A stretch of 64,000 bases of DNA, taken from assembly GCA_021234155.1 (NCBI GenBank), contig JAJEKV010000084.1, positions 1 through 64,000 on the forward strand. The letters run 5' to 3'. The translations under genes and the position numbers were made by a program. How positions within the stretch are numbered: position 1 is the stretch's first letter; each line of letters opens with the position of its first letter. Below the pieces are notes generated by a model that was not told where the DNA came from, ran no database searches, and saw only the letters and a list, made by a program, of their open reading frames with translations. This stretch comes from Isoetes taiwanensis. Taxonomy: Eukaryota > Streptophyta > Lycopodiopsida > Isoetales > Isoetaceae. Below, one piece after another: positions 1-14,052 of this stretch.

Positions 1-151
1 TCCGAATTGGGAAATTAGTTGGCCATGTCAATGATCCGGATTGTAGGGGCTAGTTCTCCTCAAGCCCAAATTGGGGTCAAGTGAAGTTCCAAGAGAATTT
101 TGAAAATTAGATGGAAAATTACTTGGTTTAGCAAAAACATTTTGAATGGAA

Positions 152-2200
152 TTCAATGGATTTAGTTGAAAGGTATGTCACTGCTGAATATGCAGCACAA
201 TTTGATGGCCAAGATCCATAAGACCTTTTGGTCATGTTTTGATATTGCTTTGGATGAATTTATTCCAAACTATATCATGGCAAAGATGAGACACCAAATC
301 CACAAGAAATCCATGAAATTATGGATCCATATGCATCAAGACGCAATCAGGGTACCTTCATCTCATGTATCTCCTGCCTCGAAGCCTCTACAAAGATGCT
401 TAGATGATTGGTAGAAAAGGTGTGCAATTGTGTATCCCCAAAATACCACATGTAAAATGAATTCTATCAGCTAAAAAGAGATTGCAAAGAAAAGAGGAAG
501 AGAAAGTCCGAGAAATGAGTCTTTTGAGTGTATGAGGGCAAAGCAAAAATCACCACCGCATTTAAAAAACAAAATTGGCCAACTAAATTGTGATTTTCAC
601 CAATAAGGTATGCTTTACTTTTGCATTTTGAGATAGAAAAGAGATTTTTGCAAGAGCAAAGCAACATTGTCCCAATTAAATGTTTACAAGCATATTGTTA
701 ATAATGTGAAGGAGACTCTGATGTTAAGAAACATTGCAGACTCAAGATATCAATCAAGCAAAGTCCTCCACCTTGATGATGGTCGCCATTGGAAGTAGTA
801 ATTGTAATCGTTTGCAAGGGCTTTAAACTTGAAAAGAAGGGTTGTATGTGCTGCTCTAGACAAAAAGGAGATTAGTTGAGATTGAGGACCTTGGTGCATT
901 TAATAAGAAGACTAGATCGATAAGCCTCCCATGAAGATCGAAAAAGGATATAACTTTTTGGATCTCAAACGCAGGTCTCTCCAAAACAAAAAAGCAAGTC
1001 ATTAAACTAAGGAGGCATTTGGATGGAAAAAGCATCGAAGCCTTATAACTTGCATGTAATTCACTTCTTGGAAGAATAACAGTATATTTAAATGCTTTTT
1101 CATTGTCTTAAAATTGGGATTTCTTTCATCTTTGATTTGTTTTAAAAATCCAGGTAACGCTCTATAGAAGATTCAAGCTGTGTTTTTCGACATGAAGATA
1201 GGTTTGAGGTTGTTTGAAAAATTTAAAGCCTAAATTTGTTAGAAGACTCAAAGATAGGGAGACGCGGTTGTTTGTGATCTATCACATGAGGATGGGAGCT
1301 TGTGAGACAAGCACTTAACAAGATTAGACAAGATCTTAGCATTCACTTGTAGAAAATGTACTTCTTGTAAGTGTGCTATTTGTGGTCCATGCTTAGGGTG
1401 AAGTATACACTCATACTTTCAACAAGATGAGTGACATGTGGAGAGTTATGATCCGTCCCAAAGGATGATATAATAGATTGGCATAAGTCTAAATGCTTGA
1501 AATGGAATGTGGTGATTGTGGCCTCAAATCATTTCTAAAATGTCCTAAGGAAAAGAGGAAAAACAATGAAGATTGATTGGAAGAATTTTAAGAAGGTATG
1601 GATTGAATTTGATTCCTTGTTTTGGCTAACAATGCATGTCAACATTTCTGAAATTTACATCATGTCAACATTTGTGAAGTTTATGCCATTCTACTATGCT
1701 TCAGGTGAAACTTATGTGAAGGATGTTGGTAAAGGGGTAAAACCCATTATAAACACGAAGGATGTAATGAAGTTAGCTTTACAAGAGCACGTCTTTGCAA
1801 GAATTCATGGAACATGCTGATGCAAAGGATCAAGCAATTCATTCCCCCATAACTATATCGCATGATGGCAAGCAAATCAGTTTAAAGAGTGCTTACAAAA
1901 CTTTTCCAGAGATAATCATCATATTCGTGAATTGACTTTGTCGAGAATTATACTTTCAAAATTCAACAAGAAATTCAAACTCTACATTGGAGAAATGATC
2001 GTTCGATCCTTGTGCACGCCACTTATAGGCATGCAAATGATGGTGAATGTCCAAATCTTGTAGTATGTGAAAGCAAGTTGGTCAAAAAGACTCATTTTAT
2101 ATGTCCGATGATCGAGCATGACATTTCATTTGTAATTTTACATTGTTCCAAAGGCACCATGATTATTTGACAAGTAAAAGTATCGCATAAGGCCCCCAAA
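152..2200 (+). pseudogene. Decayed transposase copy 1 (array unit 1)
   Basis: This is the worst-preserved of three array copies of a transposase-like gene related to the one at 32696-36254. Recognisable pieces run in order: the N-terminal region, a lysine/arginine-rich stretch, the RDRET-Cys region, the Cys-rich segment and the region around FVENYTFKIQQEIQTLHW. Stops and frameshifts break every exon, many at CTG or CAG words that are intact in copy 3. The DDE-like segment containing SDG-x3-QFK in the 35-kb relative is missing, so no function is expected. Confidence 0.75.
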
Positions 2201-4999
2201 AATTAACTTATATTCATAATCGGGATGGAAACTAGTATAAGAGGGGTTTTATTACATGCAATTTCTTTCTTAAATTTCTTTGAATGCTCTTTGAATCGCC
2301 TATAGTGGATAGCCACTGAATTCGGCCGCTACTTAGTGTTTTAACCATTATGAGACTTGTGCTACCAAAAGAAGCTCAAGAGAGAATGGTAATATTAAAT
2401 TGGTCAGCCATTAGATACTACTCAGATATTCTACTTATGGTACATGAATCCATGCACCTTGCATTTATTTTTACGCCACATATTGAGGATGAACCCATCA
2501 TGGTATCGATAGTTATGAGAGGGTAATTCCATAAGGCCTATGCAAATTTAAGTCCTCCATTGCATATAATGGTCTTTTTCAAGATAAGAATAGAGTAGCA
2601 AAGGAAATGATTAATATTTTATGGAGTCTAGATATAGATATCTTACCGGGCCATGCAAAAATGAGTGCTACAACATTAAGTAGGGTTACATAGTTTATGA
2701 AAACTTTAAGGTGGGAATCTAGCTATAAAATACTGGGTCCGGAAATTGAATAAAGAGTGCTACACAAATGTGACTTTGCTCTTTCATCCAAAGTAGGGCT
2801 TACAAAGTGGTATTTGAATTCAAAGCTCAACAAGACAAAAATGTTTGGTATCTTTAGCAAGAAGATGCAAGTGTTGGAAATATGGAAATATTAGAAGATA
2901 AGCTGAACTCGCAATATTTTGTCCATGGCATATTGTAGCTTAAGATTTAATACTTACATATTTCAGGATATGGGGATATTATTCGAAAGTTACCGCTTCC
3001 GCCTCCTCTATGTATAACACTCTGTTAAACTTTTGTTACACATTGATACATTGTCGATTTACGCTAAGGGAGGAAGAGAGGTTTAAAGTGACTTGAAACT
3101 AAGGCATGAGATATGTCAGTCTTGTTGGCTTGGTCCACTCTCCGTGATGCATCTATATAGTGTAGATATGAGCAGTGCCTAACCAATTTTAAGGTGGCAA
3201 GAGCTGATGCATTGTGAATTTGCTACAAGCAGACAAAATTTTACATGTGTTTCTTTTAACTATAATCAAGAGCATAAAGATTTCGTGGTTCTCGTTCGAA
3301 AAAACATATATTTCTAATCCTTATTTGTCTAGCTACAAGCAAGGTTGGTGGTTGTTAGAATATGATGATAAATATATACTGGGCCTATAAGGTGAGGGGA
3401 AGTCTATAAAGCACTCGTAAATAATATCGATGGGAGGATTAACATGTGCTAATATTAAAATTGCTTCGGAACTATATGTTAAAGGCAGAGTTAGTTAAGC
3501 ATTCTTTGCTATATTTCTATTATGTTGAGGATTACATCCAAGGTGAAGGGGAGTTAAAAGCCCAAGAAATCTAAGCTTACCTGTTAGTGACTTAGGGCTC
3601 TTACCCTTCTTAGGCTAACTGTCCTTCCTCTGGTTTCTTCAGCAGTAACGGATTTCTTGCTCTATGTGTTTTCCCCATTATTTCAAATTGGAAAAGCTTA
3701 CAAGACAAGATGGCAAATGGCTAAGATTATTTCATTGGTTAACATGGTAGAGACCTTTGGGTCTTGAAAATTAATTTGTATTCAACATGTTGAATAAGGT
3801 CAGTACTTTCATATCAAATGATTCAAGTTTGGGAAGTTGTGTAATATAATTTTGCTGAATATTTTTATCGCAGTTCAGAAAAACAGTCTTTTAGATGTAA
3901 AAAAGTATTTTATAAGTGGTTCTACAAAGATTTATAGAGAACATTTTGGTTCTAAATGAAATTATGTCTAAGCTCTCTAAGGATTTGAAACTTCTTATAA
4001 ATTGTAGAATCTGGTAATTTATTTAGCTTGGATAAATGTTGACCATTTTAAGGCTTAAGTCAAATAAACACCTGTTTTGGCTTAAGGCTGCATATTGGCC
4101 CGAAGTGGTCTTTGCAAAAGTCCATGAAGGGTAAAAGTCTGTTTGAATGGATTTAAAAGGTTTTTTTTTCATAAACTCAGTTCTCTAGTTATACTAGGGA
4201 CCTTAAAATGGTTAGAATACAGGTGTATATAATTTCTTACTAATACTTATTGATATTTATAGAAATTAGCATAGGTCGAAATGATAATTTGTTACAAATA
4301 ATGCATATGTACGGATAATCCATGACATAGGTGGAAAAATGCCATTGGGTTTTGGAAATTGCCATTGGGCTCTTTTGAATATAACGCCTTTAAATTTTGA
4401 TGACTTTCGAAATTAACATTGTATGCATCTTGCTTTATAATGTCTTGGAAATTTTGATGGCTTTCAGCCTACATTTGGACCAATAGCTACAATGCATAAT
4501 CAAAATTTCCAAGGGAGATTTGGACCGATAGCTACAAACTATACAAGCTGGCCTTGAAGGTAATTCTCTCACATATATGATTATTCTTATGTTTCCAATG
4601 ATGCAATTGATGGAGACATTTTGCTCTTGGGTTTGCCAGAAACCATATAATATGATTAGAGATTCAATTGCTTTTATAGTTGTGAGAGCTGCTACAGATA
4701 TTAGTGGTTTGATCTAAGCTTTCTAATGGCTTTATGGCTTAGAAAACATGTCATTATTAATGTTCTCAATAATCGTATGGAATGAGACACATCCTTGAAG
4801 ATGAAAGCCATACTTTTCCTCGAAGTTGCCCCCGCTTTTGAGATAGTCCGAATCATTTTTTGACCTTAGCATTCCATTCCACGCTTCCATAACTTCTCAG
4901 AGCACCATCTGTGCATGACTTGGCATTATACATACTTGAGGTTCTAGATAAACGCATCATTCGAGCCCCTCAAGAGTCATTATTCTCGCTGTCTAGTAT

Positions 5000-5151
5000 C
5001 ATCATTATCGCAAAGGTTTTTCCCTTGAAAACCTTTCGAAAAGTGGGGTTTTTAATCCTAGTAGTAATGATTGTACTAGCCCATTGTATAGGTCCCATGG
5101 CCTATTGGTCTCCGCAGGAACGCTAAAAACTATTCTATTCTATTCTATTCC
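5000..5151 (+). mobile_element. LINE 3' end fragment, (TATTC)n tail (unit 1)
   Basis: A short 5'-truncated LINE tail in + orientation. It holds GGTTTTTCCCTTGAAAACC, then CCTATTGGTCTCCG, then GCTAAAAAC, and ends in a TATTC pentamer run at 5131-5151. The same order of blocks ends the LINE at 27622-32082 on the other strand, so I assign it to that LINE family. Confidence 0.7.
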
Positions 5152-5457
5152 TTGAATCATGTTCAACAAAGAAGATTTGATCACAATACTTAAGACTTTG
5201 ATATTCCAAGGTGAGTAGTGATTTGGCATTAACACAGTGGGTAGGGTTCAGTAGCAACAAGGCCCTATTCCCTTTGTTATAGACGCACTAAATTATTAAT
5301 TGTTTGATATAGTCCGATAATTGAAGGGCCCCCTTCTCATGGAAGGAGGAAGGTTTTTTTTTATTAAAATGATGATATGTAGTTTGCTATGCAATGTATA
5401 AGCACGAATTATGACTTAGCAACTAGCACATAGTGAGAATAAAGTTCATGCAGAGAT

Positions 5458-7399
5458 TTCAATGGATTTAGTTGAAAGGTATGTTTGAATATGCAGCTCA
5501 ATTTGATGGCCAAGATCCATAAGACCTTGTCACGCTGCTCTTAATATTGCTTTGGATGAATTCATTCCAAACTATATTGTGCAAGATGAGACACCAAATC
5601 CACAAGAAATCCATGAAATTATGGATCCATATGCATCTGCACGTGCAACTGTGGTACCTTCATCTCATGTATCTCCCGTTCCTGAAGCCTCTACAGCATG
5701 CTTAGATGATTGTGAAAAGGTGTGCAATTGTGTATCCCCAAATACCACATGTAAATGAATTCTATCAGCTAAAAAGAGATTGCAAAGAAAGAGGAAGAAA
5801 AGTCCGAGAAATTAGTCTTTGAGCGATGAGGGCAAAGCAAAAAATCACCACCGCATTTAAAACAAAAAATTGGCCAACGAAATTGTGATTTTCACCAATA
5901 AGGTATGCTTTACTTTGCATTTTGGAGATATAAAAGAGATTTTTGCAAGAGCAGCAGAACATTGTCCTGAATTAAATGTTTACAAGCATATTGTTAACAA
6001 TGTGAAGGAGACTCTTGATGTTAAGAAACATTGCAGGACTCAAGATATCAATCAAGCAAAGTCCTCCACCTTGATGATGGTCGCATTGGAAGTAGTAATT
6101 GCACTGTGTTGCAAGGGCTCTAAACTTGAAAAGAAGGGTTGTATGTGCTGCTCTAGACAAAAGGAGATTAGTTGAGATTGGAGGACCTTGGTGCATATTT
6201 AATAAGAAGACTAGACCAGATAAGCTCTCCGATGAAGATCGAAAAAGGATATAACTTTTGGATCTCAAAACGGTGTTCTCCAAACAAAAAGCAAGTCATT
6301 AAACTAAGGAGGCATTTGGATGGAAAAAAAGCATCGAAGCCTTATAACTTGCATGTAATTCACTTCTTGGAAGAATAACAGATATTTAAATGCTTTTTTC
6401 ATTGTCTTAAAATTGGGATTTCTTTCATCTTGATTTGTTTTAAAAATCCGTGTAACGCTCTATAGAAGATTCAAGCTGTTTTTCCTACATGAAGATAGGT
6501 TTGAGGTTGTTTGAAAATTTAAAGCCTAAATTTGTTAGAAGACTCAAAGATAGGGAGACGTGTTGCTGCATCTATCACATGAGGATGGAGCTTGTGAGAC
6601 AAGCACTTAACAAGATTAGACAAGATCTTAGCATTCGCGGTAGAAAATGTACTTGTAAGTGTGCTATTTGTGGTCCATGCTTAGGGTGCGAAGTATACAC
6701 TCATACTTTCAACAGTGTGAGTGACATGTGGAGAGTTATGATCTGTCCAAAGGATGATATAATAGATTGGCATAAGTCTAAATGCTTGAAAATGGAATGT
6801 GGTGATTGTGGCCTCAAATCATTTCTAAAATGTCCTAAGGAAAAGAGGAAAACAATGAAGATTGATTGGAAGAATTTTAAGAAGGTATGGATTGAATTTG
6901 ATTCCTTGTTTTTGGCTAACAATGCATGTCAACATTTCTGAAATTTACATCATGTCAACATTTGTGAAGTTTATGCCATTCTACTATGCTGCAGGTGAAA
7001 GAAACTTATGTGAAGGATGTTGGTAAAGGGGGTAAACCCATTATAAACACGAAGGATGTAATGAAGTTAGCTTATAAGAGCACGTCTTTGCAAGAATTCA
7101 TGGAACATGCTGATGCAGTGATCAAGCAATTCATTCCCCATAACTATAGCGCATGACGGCAAGCAAATCAGTTTAAAGAGTGCTTACAAACTTTTCCAGC
7201 AGATACTGTTATATCTGTAATTGACTTTGTCGAGAATTATACTTTCAAAATTCAACAAGAAATTCAAACTCTACATTGGAGAAACGATCAGTGTTCGATC
7301 CTTGTGCACGTCACTTATAGGCATGCAAATGATGGTGAATGTCCAAATCTTGTAGTATGTGAAAGCAAGTTGGTCAAAAAGACTCATTTTTATATGTCC
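5458..7399 (+). pseudogene. Decayed transposase copy 2 (array unit 2)
   Basis: Second array copy of the transposase-like gene. A 150-residue open segment (6489-6941) carries the best-preserved Cys-rich region: RETCCCIYH, then CKCAICGPCLGC, then CGDCG, which look like paired zinc-binding knuckles. Another open stretch (5870-6175) holds the LNVYKHIVNNVKETL region. A stop lies in the N-terminal exon just before DLAAAL-type sequence, as in all three array copies. The copy ends at the internal deletion junction near 7399, so it lacks the C-terminal catalytic half. Non-functional. Confidence 0.78.
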
Positions 7400-8285
7400 A
7401 TGAAGGGTAAAAGTCTGTTTGAATGGATTTAAAAGGTTTTTTTTTCATAAACTCAGTTCTCTAGTTATACTAGGGACCTTAAAATGGTTAGAATACAGGT
7501 GTATATAATTTCTTACTAATACTTATTGGATATTTATAGAAATTAGCATAGGCTGGAAATGATAATTCTGTTACAAATAATGCATATGCTGGATAATCCA
7601 TGACATAGGCTGGAAAATGCCATTGGGTTTTTTGGAAATTGCCATTGGGCTCTTTTGAATATACTGCTCTTAAATTTTGATGACTTTCAGCTAACATTGT
7701 ATGCATCTTGCTTTATAATGTCTTGGAAATTTTGATGGCTTTCAGCTTACATTTGGACTAATAGCTACAATGCATAACTTGGCCAAATTCCAAGGGAGAT
7801 TTGACCGATAGCTACAAACTATACAAGCTGGCCTTGAAGGTAATTCTCTCACATATATGATTATTCTTATGTTTCCAATGATGCAATTGATGGAGACATT
7901 TTGCTCTTGGGTTTGCCAGAAACCATATAATATGATTAGAGATTCAATTGCTTTTATAGTTGTGAGAGCTGCTACAGATATTAGTGGTTTGATCTAAGCT
8001 TTCTGCTCTAATGGCTTTGCGAGAAAACATGTCATTATTAATGTTCTCAATACTGTATGGAATGAGACACATCCTTGAAGATGAAAGCCATACTTTTCCT
8101 CGAAGTTGCCCTCGCTTTTGAGATAGTCCGAATCATTTTTTGACCTTAGCATTCCATTCCACGCCCATAACTTCCTCGTGAGCACCATCCTCAGCATGAC
8201 TTGGCATTATACATACTTGAGGTTCTAGATAAACGCCCGCAAATTACGGAGCCCCTCGTTAGTCATTATCTCGCTTGTCTAGTAT

Positions 8286-8437
8286 CATCATTACCGCAAA
8301 GGTTTTTCCCTTGAAAACCCTTTCGAGGCGTGGGTTTTTAATCCTAGTAGTAATGATTGTACTAGCCCATTGTATGGGTCCCATGACCTATTGGTCTCCG
8401 TGACCGTTAAAAAAACTATTCTATTCTATTCTATTCC
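8286..8437 (+). mobile_element. LINE 3' end fragment, (TATTC)n tail (unit 2)
   Basis: Same fragment as in unit 1: GGTTTTTCCCTTGAAAACC, CCTATTGGTCTCCG and a TATTC pentamer run at about 8417-8437. It was copied with the tandem unit and is not an independent insertion. Confidence 0.7.
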
Positions 8438-8750
8438 TTGAATCATGTTCAACAAAGAAGATTTGATCACAATACTTAAGACTTTGATATTCCAAGGTGA
8501 GTAGTGATTTGGCATTAACACAGGTGGGGTAGGGCCCTTGTAGCAACAAGGCCCTATTCCCTTGTTATATAGACGCACTAAAATTATTAATTGTTTGATA
8601 TAGTCTGATAATTGTGAAGGGCCCCCCTTTCTGCGGAAGGAGGAAGGTTTTTTTTATTAAAATGATGATATGTAGTTTGCTATGCAATGTATAAGCATGA
8701 ATTATGACTTAGCAACTAGCACATAGTGAGAATAAAGTTCATGCAGAGAT

Positions 8751-10780
8751 TTCAATGGATTTAGTTGAAAGGTATGCTGCTGAATATGCAGCTCAATTTG
8801 ATGGCCAAGATCCATAAGACCTTGCTGCTGCTCTTGATATTGCTTTGGATGAATTCATTCCAAACTATATTGTGCAGTATGAGACACCAAATCCACAAGA
8901 AATCCATGAAATTATGGATCCATATGCATCTGCATGTGCAACTGTGGTACCTTCATCTCATGTATCTCCTGTTCCTGAAGCCTCTACAGCATGCTTAGAT
9001 GATTGCGAAAAGGTGTGCAATTGTGTATCCCCAAATACCACATGTAAATGAATTCTATCAGCTAAAAAGAGATTGCAAAGAAAGAGGAAGAGAAAGTCTG
9101 AGAAATTAGTCTTTGGAGCAGATGAGGGCAAAGCAAAAATCACCACCAGACAGAAACAAAAATTGGCCAACGAAATTGTGATTTTCACCAATAAGGTATG
9201 CTTTACTTTGCATTTTGGAGATAGAAAAGAGATTTTTGCAAGAGCAGCAGAACATTGTCCTGAATTAAATGTTTACAAGCATATTGTTAACAATGTGAAG
9301 GAGACTCTTGATGTTAAGAAACATTGCAGGACTCAAGATATCAATCAAGCAAAGTCCTCCACCTTGATGATGGCTGTCATTGGAAGTAGTAATTGCACTG
9401 TGTTGCAAGGGCTCTAAACTTGAAAAGAAGGGTTGTATGTGCTGCTCTAGACAAAAGGAGATTAGTTGAGATTGGAGGACCTTGGTGCATATTTAATAAG
9501 AAGACTAGATCAGATAAGCTCTCCGATGAAGATCGAAAAAAGGATATAACTTTTGGATCTCGAAAACGTGTGTCTCTCCAAACAAAAAGCAAGTCATTAA
9601 ATTAAGGAGGCATTTGGATGGAAAAAAAGCATCGAAGCCTTATAACTTGCATGTAATTCACTTCTTGGAAGAATAACAGATATTTAAATGCTTTTTTCAT
9701 TGTCTTAAAATTGGGATTTCTTTCATCTTTGATTTGTTTTTAAAAATCCAGGTAACGTTCTATAGAAGATTCAAGCGTGTTTTTCCTGACATGAAGATAG
9801 GTTTGAGGTTGTTTGAAAATTTAAAGCCTAAATTTGTTAGAAGACTCAAAGATAGGGAGACGTGTTGCTGCATCTATCACATGAGGATGGAGCTTGTGAG
9901 ACAAGCACTTAACAAGATTAGACAAGATCTTAGCATTCACGGTAGAAAATGTACTTGTAAGTGTGCTATTTGTGGTCCATGCTTAGGGTGCGAAGTATAC
10001 ACTCATACTTTCAACAGTATGAGTGACATGTGGAGAGTTATGATCTGTCCAAAGGATGATATAATAGATTGGCATAAGTCTAAATGCTTGAAAATGGAAT
10101 GTGGTGATTGTGGCCTCAAATCATTTCTAAAATGTCCTAAGGAAAAGAGGAAAACAATGAAGATTGATTGGAAGAATTTTAAGAAGGTATGGATTGAATT
10201 TGATTCCTTGTTTTTGGCTAACAATGCATGTCAACATTTCTGAAATTTACATCATGTCAACATTTCTGAAATTTATGCCATTCTACTATGTTGCAGGTGA
10301 AAGAAACTTATGTGAAGGATATTGATAAAGGGGGTAAACCCATTGTAAACAAGAAGGATGTAATGAAGTTAGCTTATAGAAGCACGTCGTTGCATGAATT
10401 CATGGAACATGATGATGCAGTGATCAAACAATTCATTCCCCATAATTATACCATACGCTGGCAAGCAAATCAGTTTAAAGAGTGCTTACAACTTTTCCAA
10501 AGCAGACAATCGCCATATCCGTAATTGACTTTGCCGATAATTATACTTTCAAAATTCAACAAGAAATTCAAACTCTACATTGGAGAAATGATCAATATTT
10601 GATCCTCGTGCACATCACTTAGGGGCATGCAAATGATGGTGAATGTCCAAATCTTGTAGTATGTGAAAGCAAGTTGGTCAAAAAGACTCATTTTTATATG
10701 TCCGATGATCGAGCATGACATTTCATTTGTACCAAGATTGTCTCCAAAGGCACCATGATTATTTGACAAGTAAAAGTATC
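8751..10780 (+). pseudogene. Decayed transposase copy 3 (array unit 3, best preserved)
   Basis: The best copy in the array. Segments line up in order with the gene at 32696-36254: an N-terminal exon (DEFIPNYIVQYETPNPQEI), a basic stretch and the AEHCPELNVYKHIVNNVKE segment (9073-9417), the RDRET-Cys and zinc-knuckle exon (9734-10243), and the VIKQFIPHNY / QANQFKECL exon (10288-10524). Putative splice sites (CAGGTAAC, TGCAGGTGAAAG) match those of the relative. A TAA in the N-terminal exon, shared by all array copies, and later frameshifts kill the frame. The SDG-x3-QFK catalytic region is not present after 10780, so the unit never held, or has lost, the 3' half of the gene. Confidence 0.8.
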
Positions 10781-13586
10781 GCAAGGCCCCCAAAAATTAA
10801 CTTATATTCATAATCAGGATGGAAACTAGTATAAGAGTGGTTTTTATTACATGCAATTTCTTTCTTAAATTTCTTTGAATGTTTTTGAATGCCCTATAGT
10901 GGATAGCCACTGAATTAGATACTTGCTACTTAGTGTTTTAACTGTATGAGACTTGTGCTACCAAAAGAAGCTCAAGAGAGAATGGTAATATTAAATTGGT
11001 CACCCATTAGATACTACTCCGCCAGATATTCTACTTATGGTACATGAATCCATGCACCTTGCATTTATTTACGCCACATATTGAGGATGAACCCACCGTG
11101 GTATCGAGAAGTTATGAGAGGGTAATTCCATAAGGCCTATGCAAATTTAAGTCCTCCATTGCATATAATGGTCTTTTCAAGATAAGAATAGAGTAGCAAA
11201 GAATAGAAATAGATTAATATTTTATGGAGTCTAGATATAGATATCTTAAGAATCGGCCATGCAAAAATGAGTGCTACAAAACAGTAGGGCATTGGGCATA
11301 GTTTATGAAAACTTTTAAGGTGGGAATCTAGCTATAAAATACTGGCCCGAAATTGAATAAAGAGTGCTACACAGCAGACTTTGCTCTTTCATCCAGTAGG
11401 CTTACAAAGTGGTATTTGAATTCAAAGCTCAGTCAGTACAAAAATGTTTGGTATCTTTAGCAAGAAGATGCAGGTTGGAAATATGGAAATATTAGAAGAT
11501 AAGTAACTCCTAATATTTTGTCTCAGGCATATTGTAGCTTAAGATTTAATACTTACATATTTCAGGGGATATGGGGATATTATTCTGAGTTACTGCTCTG
11601 CTCTGCCTCCTCTATGTATAACACTCTGTTAAACTTTGTTACACATTGATACATTGCTGCATTTACGTTAAGGGAGGTAAGAGAGGTTTAAAGTGACTTG
11701 AAACTAAGGCATGAGATATGTCAGTCTTGTTGGGCTGGTCCACTCTCCAGATGCATCTATATAGTGTAGATATGAGCAGGCCTAACCAATTTTACAGGGC
11801 AGTAGAGCTGATGCATTGTGAATTTGCTACAGTGTGACAAAATTTACAGGTTTCTTTTAAACTATAATCAAGAGCATAAAGATTTCAGGGTTCTCGTTCC
11901 AGGAAAAACATATATTTCTAATCCTTATTTGTCTAGCTACAAGCAAGGTTGGTGGTTGTTAGAATATGATGATAAATATATACGGGGCCTATAAGGTGAG
12001 GGCAGTCTATAAAGCACTCAGTGGGAGGATTAACATGCAGGCTAATATTAAAATTGCTTCTGAACTATATGTTAAAGGCAGAGTTAGTTAAGCATTCTTT
12101 GCTATATTTCTATTATGTTGAGGATTACATCCAAGGTGAAGGGCGAAAAGCCCAAGAAATCTAAGCTTACCTGTTAGTGACTTAGGCTCTTACCCTTCTT
12201 AGGCTAACCGTCCCTAGTTTATCATCGGGCAGATAACGGATTTCTTGTTCTCCTATGTGTGTTTTCCCATTATTTCAAATTGGAAAAGCTTACAAGACAA
12301 GATGGCAAATGGCGGAAGATTATTTCATTGGTTAACATGGTAGAGACCTTTGGGTCTTGAAAATTAATTTGTATTCAACATGTTGAATAAGGTCAGTACT
12401 TTCATATCAAATGATTCAAGTTTGGGAAGTTGTGTAATATAATTTTGTCAATATTTTATCGCAGTCAGAAAAAAAGCCTTTTTTAGATGTAAAAAAAGTA
12501 TTTTATAAGTGGTTCTACAAAGATTTATAGAGAACATTTTGGTTCTAAATGAAATTATGTCTAAGCTCTCTAAGGATTTGAAACTTCTTATAAATTGTAG
12601 AATCTGGTAATTTATTTAGCTTGGATAAATGTTGACCATTTTAAGGCTTAAGTCAAATAAACACCGCTTTGGCTTAAGGTCGATATTGGGTCCAAGTGGT
12701 CTTTTTGCAAAAGTCCATGAAGGGTAAAAGTCCGCTTTGAATGGATTTAAAAGGTTTTTTTTTCATAAACTCAGCCTTCTAGTTATACTAGGGACCTTAA
12801 AATGGTTAGAATACGTGTATATAATTTCTTACTAATACTTATTGGATATTTATAGAAATTAGCATAGGCTGGAAATGATAATTCTGTTACAAATAATGCA
12901 TATGCTGGATAATCCATGACATAGGGTCGGAAAATGCCATTGGTTTTTGAAATTGCCATTGGGCTCTTTTGAATATAACGCTTTAAATTTTGATGACTTT
13001 CAGCTAACATTGTATGCATCTTGCTTTATAATGTCCTGAAATTTTGATGGCTTTCAGCTTACATTTGACTAATAGCTACAATGCATACCGCCAAAATTCC
13101 AAGGGAGATTTGGACCGATAGCTACAAACTATACAAGCTGGCCTTGAAGGTAATTCTCTCACATATATGATTATTCTTATGTTTCCAATGATGCAATTGA
13201 TGGAGACATTTTGCTCTTGGGTTTGCCAGAAACCATATAATATGATTAGAGATTCAATTGCTTTTATAGTTGTGAGAGTCGCCACGTATATTAGTGGTTT
13301 GATCTAAGTCAGCTTCTAATGGCTTTGGCGAAAAACATGTCATTATTAATGTTCTCAATATCAGATGGAATGAGACACATCCTTGAAGATGAAAGCCATA
13401 CTCTTCTCGAGTTGCCCCGCTTTTTGAGATAGTCCGAATCATTTTTTGACCTTAGCATTCCATTCCACGCTTCCATAACTTCTCAGAGCACCATCTGTGC
13501 ATGACTTGGCATTATACATACTTGAGGTTCTAGATAAACATCTGCAATTACTGAGCCCTCAGTAGTCATTATCTCTGCTTGTCTAG

Positions 13587-13741
13587 TATCATCATTACTG
13601 CAAAGGTTTTTCCCTTGAAAACCTTTCGAGGCAGGGGTTTTTTAATCCTAGTAGTAATGATTGTACTAGCCCATTGTATGGGTCCCATGACCTATTGGTC
13701 TCCGTGAACGTTAAAAAAACTATTCTATTCTATTCTATTCC
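13587..13741 (+). mobile_element. LINE 3' end fragment, (TATTC)n tail (unit 3)
   Basis: Third tandem copy of the LINE tail, ending in a TATTC run at 13721-13741. It is followed by the same CTTGAATCATGTTCAACAAAG spacer as in the other units. Confidence 0.7.
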
Positions 13742-14052
13742 TTGAATCATGTTCAACAAAGAAGATTTGATCACAATACTTAAGACTTTGATATTCCAAG
13801 GTGAGTAGTGATTTGGCATTAACACGTGGGTAGGGTTTTTGCAGCAACAAGGCCCTATTCCCCTTGTTGCTATAGACAGACTAAATTATTAATTGTTTGA
13901 TATAGTCTGATAATTGTGAAGGGCCCCCCTTTCTGCGGAAGGAGGAAGGTTTTTTTTATTAAAATGATTATATGTAGTTTACTATGCAATGTATAAGCAT
14001 GAATTATGACTTAGCAACTAGCACATAGTGAGAATAAAGTTCATGCAGAGAT

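Larger units (their letters stand above)
152..14052 (+). repeat. Tandem array of three composite repeat units
   Basis: Three head-to-tail units begin at the same word (TTCAATGGATTTAG) at 152, 5458 and 8751. They measure 5306, 3293 and 5302 bp. Each starts with decayed transposase exons, continues with about 2 kb of A/T-rich non-coding sequence (for example 2258-4165 and 10850-12760), and ends with a 5'-truncated LINE tail plus about 300 bp of shared spacer. The middle unit has lost about 2 kb: the word TGTCC at 7395-7399 joins sequence matching 2100 directly to sequence matching 4120, with a TCC microhomology. Units are nearly identical apart from clustered differences at CAG/CTG words. The array ends abruptly at 14052. 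Unequal crossing-over of a composite duplication is the likely origin (inference). Confidence 0.9.

Noticed and set aside
5552-5758. Independent small conserved gene, repeated at 8845-9051
   Set aside because: It is the first exon of the decayed array transposase; the repetition comes from the tandem duplication.
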